A DNA stretch of 64,000 bases from Bacteroidota bacterium (GTDB lineage Bacteria > Bacteroidota > Bacteroidia > Cytophagales > Cyclobacteriaceae), in the NCBI GenBank assembly GCA_016866235.1, contig VGMW01000001.1, forward strand, positions 799,731-863,730. The letters are read 5' to 3'. Shown in pieces: positions 60,618-64,000 of the stretch. Made by a program: the position numbers and the translations under genes. How positions within the stretch are numbered: position 1 is the stretch's first letter; every line of letters begins with the position of its first letter. The notes under the pieces are model-generated. The model ran no database searches. It was given only the letters and a program-made list of their open reading frames with translations, and had not been told where the DNA came from.

Positions 60618-61792
60618 TAAACGACTTTATTTCCGTTTATATACACGGATTGGACCTGTAATTGGTCATTCATCACCACCAGGTCGGCACTTTTTCCAAC
60701 TTCCAGTGATCCTGTTTGTTTGTCAATTCCGATAATTCTTGCCGGTGTACTGCTGGCCATGGTAACGGCATCGGTTAGTGGTATTCCAGCAATTTCCACC
60801 ATTGTTCTGAGCAACCGATCGGTAGTAGCCACACTACCGGCGAAAGAAGTTCTGTCGGGGAGCTTTGCAACACCGTCTTCAACAATGACGTCCAGTCCAT
60901 TGGATTTGCTTCCGAGTCTGCTTTTACCAGGCGGCATGGCGGCGGCCCGCATGGCATCGGTTATCAAGGCTACTTTGGAAGCGCCTTTCGTTTTATAAAC
61001 CAACTGAAGTAGGGGTGCGGGGAGGTGTACACCGTCGGCTATTATTTCAGCATCGATCTCGTCGAGCACCATGGTACTCTCTACTGCACCAGCATAGCGG
61101 AATGCGTTTCGTCTCGTCACGCCCAGCATCCCTGAGTATAAATGTGTAGCAAGGGTGTACCCAGCACCAAGTGCCTTAACGATATCTTCATGCGTTGCTT
61201 CCGTATGGGCAAAGGAGGGTAGGATGCCTTTCTCGAGTAGATATTTTCCAAACTCCAGTGCTCCCGGTAACTCCGGGGCGGCACTCCAACGACGAATGCA
61301 TCGGTAGGAAGAAACTATTTCTTTGTATTCGGCCGGATCGGGGTTGCGCACGAACCTTGGATCCTGAGCGCCTCGCTGCGCCATCGCAAAATAAGGGCCT
61401 TCAATGTGTAGCCCTGCAAATTTAGAACCTCGGTGTGCCAACTTTTCGGTGCCAGAGTACGACTCCAGTGTGTTGACCAATTCCTCTCTGGTGCTGGATA
61501 AAGTGGTGGGCATCATGGTGGTGGTGCCAAATCGAGCATGAGTTTCTGCGATCCTGATAAATCCATCTACAGTTCCGTCCATGAAATCAGAATCCCCTCC
61601 GCCATGAATGTGTATGTCAATGAACCCCGGCATCAAATAGGATCCATTCAAGTCAATGGATTCTGCATCAATAATGTCAATTGGGCCACTGGTGATCTCA
61701 GCAATTTTATCACCCTTTACGATCAAGCATCCATTGGATTGTATGCCGGAGGGCAACAAGATTTTTCCATTAAAAAATTTTAGTAACCGCAT
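60617..61792 (-). CDS. nagA: N-acetylglucosamine-6-phosphate deacetylase
   Basis: The track start (61870) lies in the upstream transporter gene; ATG 61792 (MRLLKFFNGKILLPSG) overlaps that gene's TGA by one base and gives 391 aa, the NagA length. Metal and catalytic residues are in place: DIHIHGGGDSDFMDG, GLHIEGPYFAMAQRGA (Glu), PSFAHTEATHED and LATHLYSGM (His), and ALITDAMRAAA (catalytic Asp). It removes acetate from GlcNAc-6-P before NagB acts. Coupled to the FucP-type transporter upstream. Confidence 0.93.
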   Translation of the reverse strand: MRLLKFFNGKILLPSGIQSNGCLIVKGDKIAEITSGPIDIIDAESIDLNGSYLMPGFIDIHIHGGGDSDFMDGTVDGFIRIAETHARFGTTTMMPTTLSSTREELVNTLESYSGTEKLAHRGSKFAGLHIEGPYFAMAQRGAQDPRFVRNPDPAEYKEIVSSYRCIRRWSAAPELPGALEFGKYLLEKGILPSFAHTEATHEDIVKALGAGYTLATHLYSGMLGVTRRNAFRYAGAVESTMVLDEIDAEIIADGVHLPAPLLQLVYKTKGASKVALITDAMRAAAMPPGKSRLGSKSNGLDVIVEDGVAKLPDRTSFAGSVATTDRLLRTMVEIAGIPLTDAVTMASSTPARIIGIDKQTGSLEVGKSADLVVMNDQLQVQSVYINGNKVV

Positions 61793-63111
61793 CAGAATTT
61801 CCAGCTCTTGATCAGGTGGCCTTTGAAGGAATACCAGATCAGGTAAAGATAGCACGGCACTAGGATCCAATAGCCTGTTGTGAGGTTGGTTTTATCAGCC
61901 AGCCATCCATACCCCAATGGCATTAGCGCATTGCCACAAAGACCCATGATGAGCAGTGACGAACCTTTTTTGGTGAAGCGGCCGAGTCCATCCATCGCCA
62001 ATGGCCAAATACCTGCCCAAACCAGTGAATTGGCAAGTCCCAGCAGAACTATAAACCAAATAGAAACATGCACAGGATATCCAAGCCACTGAACTTTTTG
62101 GTGAAGCGTGAGGGCGCCGATGGTAAACAACAATCCAAGTAAGGTGCAAATCCGAAGTGCAGTGCGCTGTGAAATAACAGAAGGAATAAGCGCAATACCC
62201 AACAGGTATCCTGTGATCGTGGCCGTTAAAGTGAACGATGGGAATGCTTTTGCCTCCGGTAGGGTGAGCCCCATTCCTTCAGCATAACTGATTACGGTAT
62301 CGATGGAAATGACTTGGGTGCCGACGTGAAAAAAGATTGCAAACGCGCCGAGCACCACATGGGGAAATTCCAAAATACTTTTTTTATGGTCGGCCTGATG
62401 CCGTTCATTTTGTTCCTCTGCGGTTTGAATTTCCGGTAAGGGAGAAAAGCGGATGGCCAAGCCAAGCATCATCAGTACGCCGCCCACCACCGCGTATGGA
62501 TAAATAACCCTTCGTATGAGTTCATCCAAGGCAGAGGCCTTTGCTGTTTCATCCATCGTTTCAAGGGAGCGAAAGAGATCGGTATCCGTTGCGCGCAACA
62601 CCACCGCCGCAAAGATCAATGGTGCCAATATGCCAGCGGTTTTGTTGGCGATGCCCATCAGGCTTAACCTGCGTGCCGCACTTTCTTTTGGTCCAAGGAT
62701 GGTGATGTATGGATTGGCAGCCGTTTGCAGGATGGATAACCCGGTGCCCAACGTAAATAAGCCTACAAGAAAAATTCCGTACGTCCGTCCCAGTGCAGCC
62801 GGGATGAATAGCAATGCTCCGGCGGACATGATCAGGAAGCCTGTCATGATCCCCTTTTTGAATCCTGTTTTTTTAAGCAATTCCGCAGCGGGAACCGACA
62901 TGACCAGATAGGAGATGTAGAATGCAAAGGTGACCAGGTAGCTTTCAACATTTCCTTTGAGTTCACAGGCGATCTTGAAATAGGGAATTAAAATCGCGTT
63001 CACCCACGATACAAATCCGAAGATGAAAAACATGACGGCAATAATGCCGACTGAAATGGTTGTTTGTCGTGGCGTGAGATCTTCCGGCGTGAGAATTTTA
63101 CCTGCGCTCAT
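61792..63111 (-). CDS. FucP-type sugar MFS transporter, probably GlcNAc (NagP-like)
   Basis: 439 aa, 12 membrane helices. It has the FucP/NagP/GluP family segment QTAANPYITILGPKESAAR and the N-terminal FIFGFVSWVNAILIPYFK. The proton-linked transporters of this family take up fucose, glucose/galactose or N-acetylglucosamine. The next gene is nagA (1-bp overlap), which makes amino-sugar uptake the best inference. Overlaps the upstream isomerase gene by 4 bp. Confidence 0.9.
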   Translation of the reverse strand: MSAGKILTPEDLTPRQTTISVGIIAVMFFIFGFVSWVNAILIPYFKIACELKGNVESYLVTFAFYISYLVMSVPAAELLKKTGFKKGIMTGFLIMSAGALLFIPAALGRTYGIFLVGLFTLGTGLSILQTAANPYITILGPKESAARRLSLMGIANKTAGILAPLIFAAVVLRATDTDLFRSLETMDETAKASALDELIRRVIYPYAVVGGVLMMLGLAIRFSPLPEIQTAEEQNERHQADHKKSILEFPHVVLGAFAIFFHVGTQVISIDTVISYAEGMGLTLPEAKAFPSFTLTATITGYLLGIALIPSVISQRTALRICTLLGLLFTIGALTLHQKVQWLGYPVHVSIWFIVLLGLANSLVWAGIWPLAMDGLGRFTKKGSSLLIMGLCGNALMPLGYGWLADKTNLTTGYWILVPCYLYLIWYSFKGHLIKSWKF

Positions 63112-63950
63112 CCTTTTTGCGCCAGGGTGTTGGTTAGTGCGCGAAGGTATCCTATCGATTCGCCGATACCTGTATCGGGCCTGCCAGGAACTTCATATTC
63201 CAGACTGCACATACCTGTATAACCCACTCTTTTCACCGTTGAGAAAAAACCCTTCAGATCAATAATTCCTCTGCCCGGTATGGTTGATTTCCCATCCGGT
63301 TTTTGGATGGTTACATCCTTAATATGCATGTCAATTACCCGTTTATGGAAACGCTCCAGCATAATGGCGGGTTGATGGTTGCAACGAAAGGAATGGCCAA
63401 TATCCAGACAGATCCCAATCCGCCTATCCCGGTTTGCGATCTTTTCATGAATGGTATCGATGTCTGGATAGACTTTGTCTTCGGGGCCATGGTTGTGGAT
63501 GGCAATCCGGATGTTTCGATTTTTGACTTCCTCTTCGACCACCTCCAGCACTTCCGGCACGGGCGAACCCACGATCATGCCTACGCCTGCTTTGGCTGCA
63601 TATTGAAAAGCATTTCGGACTTCCTCCTTCGTTTTCATATAGATGACGCCAAGTCCATAGACCTCGATCCCCTCCTTTGCAAATTTGGCTATGATCGTTT
63701 TGCAGGCATCTTCCGTGCAATTCATCGGAAGGTGAAAGTCTTTTAGTGTGATGCGTCTGACACCTGTTTCTTTTAGAATGCGAATAGCCTCATCGGGTTG
63801 GTCCTTATAATAGGCGAAGGAATACCCTGCAATCCCGAGATTGAATTGAAAATTTTGATTGTAGGCCGGGGTGTCTTTTGCAGACAACTGTATTCTGGAC
63901 GATGCGATGGCGGAAAGGGCTGCTGTGGTGATAAACGCTCTTCTGATCAT
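63108..63950 (-). CDS. Sugar phosphate isomerase/epimerase-like TIM barrel with Tat-like signal
   Basis: 280 aa. MIRRAFITTAALSAIASS is a Tat-type leader, so export is likely. The AP-endonuclease-2-like TIM barrel has metal-site residues in IRIAIHNHGPEDK, GICLDIGHSFRC and VIDMHIKDVT, and ends with YTGMCSLEYE. Such exported isomerase-like proteins are frequent in Bacteroidota glycan loci; the substrate is unknown. The start overlaps the stop of the preceding partial gene by one base and its stop overlaps the transporter start by 4 bp. Confidence 0.88.
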   Translation of the reverse strand: MIRRAFITTAALSAIASSRIQLSAKDTPAYNQNFQFNLGIAGYSFAYYKDQPDEAIRILKETGVRRITLKDFHLPMNCTEDACKTIIAKFAKEGIEVYGLGVIYMKTKEEVRNAFQYAAKAGVGMIVGSPVPEVLEVVEEEVKNRNIRIAIHNHGPEDKVYPDIDTIHEKIANRDRRIGICLDIGHSFRCNHQPAIMLERFHKRVIDMHIKDVTIQKPDGKSTIPGRGIIDLKGFFSTVKRVGYTGMCSLEYEVPGRPDTGIGESIGYLRALTNTLAQKG

Positions 63951-64000
63951 CAGTTTGCTTTTTTCAGGATGGTTGGTGGCAGCAGTGAAGAGGAGTAAGG
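63950..64000 (-). CDS. C-terminal end of the next operon gene (cut by window edge)
   Basis: The minus strand is open from 64000 down to a TGA at 63952-63950, encoding PYSSSLLPPTILKKAN. The TGA overlaps the isomerase ATG (TGATG), the same coupling seen between the next two genes of the operon, which supports a real gene end. It is too short to identify. Confidence 0.5.
   Translation of the reverse strand, partial: PYSSSLLPPTILKKAN

Overview
The window comes from a Bacteroidota chromosome, most likely order Cytophagales. Four things point there: a contiguous gliding-motility ABC transporter (gldA-gldF-gldG), a secreted protein with a type IX secretion (T9SS) C-terminal sorting domain, lipoproteins and Tat-type oxidoreductases typical of the phylum, and Bacteroidota-type promoter elements (TAnnTTTG) in place of conventional Shine-Dalgarno sites. 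The species cannot be named from sequence alone. No rRNA, tRNA, CRISPR array, transposase or prophage gene was recognised.

Layout. 0-8 kb: a cystathionine beta-synthase-like enzyme cut by the left edge, a secreted esterase, a secreted GH65 enzyme, a D-aminoacylase-like lipoprotein and a NagB-LmbE fusion. 8-16.5 kb: ion handling (Kup, a CaxA/YrbG antiporter, the CorA-MscS pair), a coiled-coil lipoprotein, a polyprenyl diphosphate synthase and a thioredoxin-fold protein. 16.5-24.2 kb: gldA-gldF-gldG-DUF4340-like, then dnaN, pyrF and a branched-chain aminotransferase. 24.2-31 kb: a five-copy tandem repeat array, a large T9SS-secreted BNR-repeat protein paired with a small lipoprotein, a GH13 lipoprotein, and a methyltransferase opposite a GT90 glycosyltransferase. 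32-36.5 kb: an OprP-like porin, an MbfA-like ferritin/VIT1 iron transporter set between two fields of CCTGAGC...TCGAAGG palindromic repeats, and an AT-rich stretch leading into the 5' piece of a secreted-protein gene fused to a headless Gfo/Idh/MocA oxidoreductase. 37.7-49 kb: a NeuD-like acyltransferase / nucleoside phosphorylase / M16 peptidase / O-methyltransferase operon, a GMC dehydrogenase with its small subunit, serine dehydratase, a TauE-like permease, and an oxidoreductase plus TPR protein. 49-58.8 kb: an orphan ABC ATPase, KDG kinase / KDPG aldolase / FAD oxidoreductase, a four-gene operon (GH13, TIGR04076-like, aldo-keto reductase, NSS transporter) and a SolA-like oxidase. 58.8-64 kb: an ABC-F protein and an overlapping amino-sugar operon (isomerase, FucP-type transporter, NagA) that continues past the right edge.

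How it fits together. Most of the window is ordinary chromosome of a carbohydrate-using glider. Secreted and periplasmic glycosidases, an esterase and GH13 lipoproteins release sugars. FucP-type uptake with NagA and the NagB-like fusion handles amino sugars, and KdgK/Eda take sugar acids to pyruvate. The least ordinary parts are the two repeat fields, the chimeric junction near 36.48 kb, and several enzymes in which a canonical active-site or metal-binding residue is visibly replaced (D-aminoacylase-like, NagB-LmbE, aldo-keto reductase). I found no clear new multi-gene defence or signalling system.
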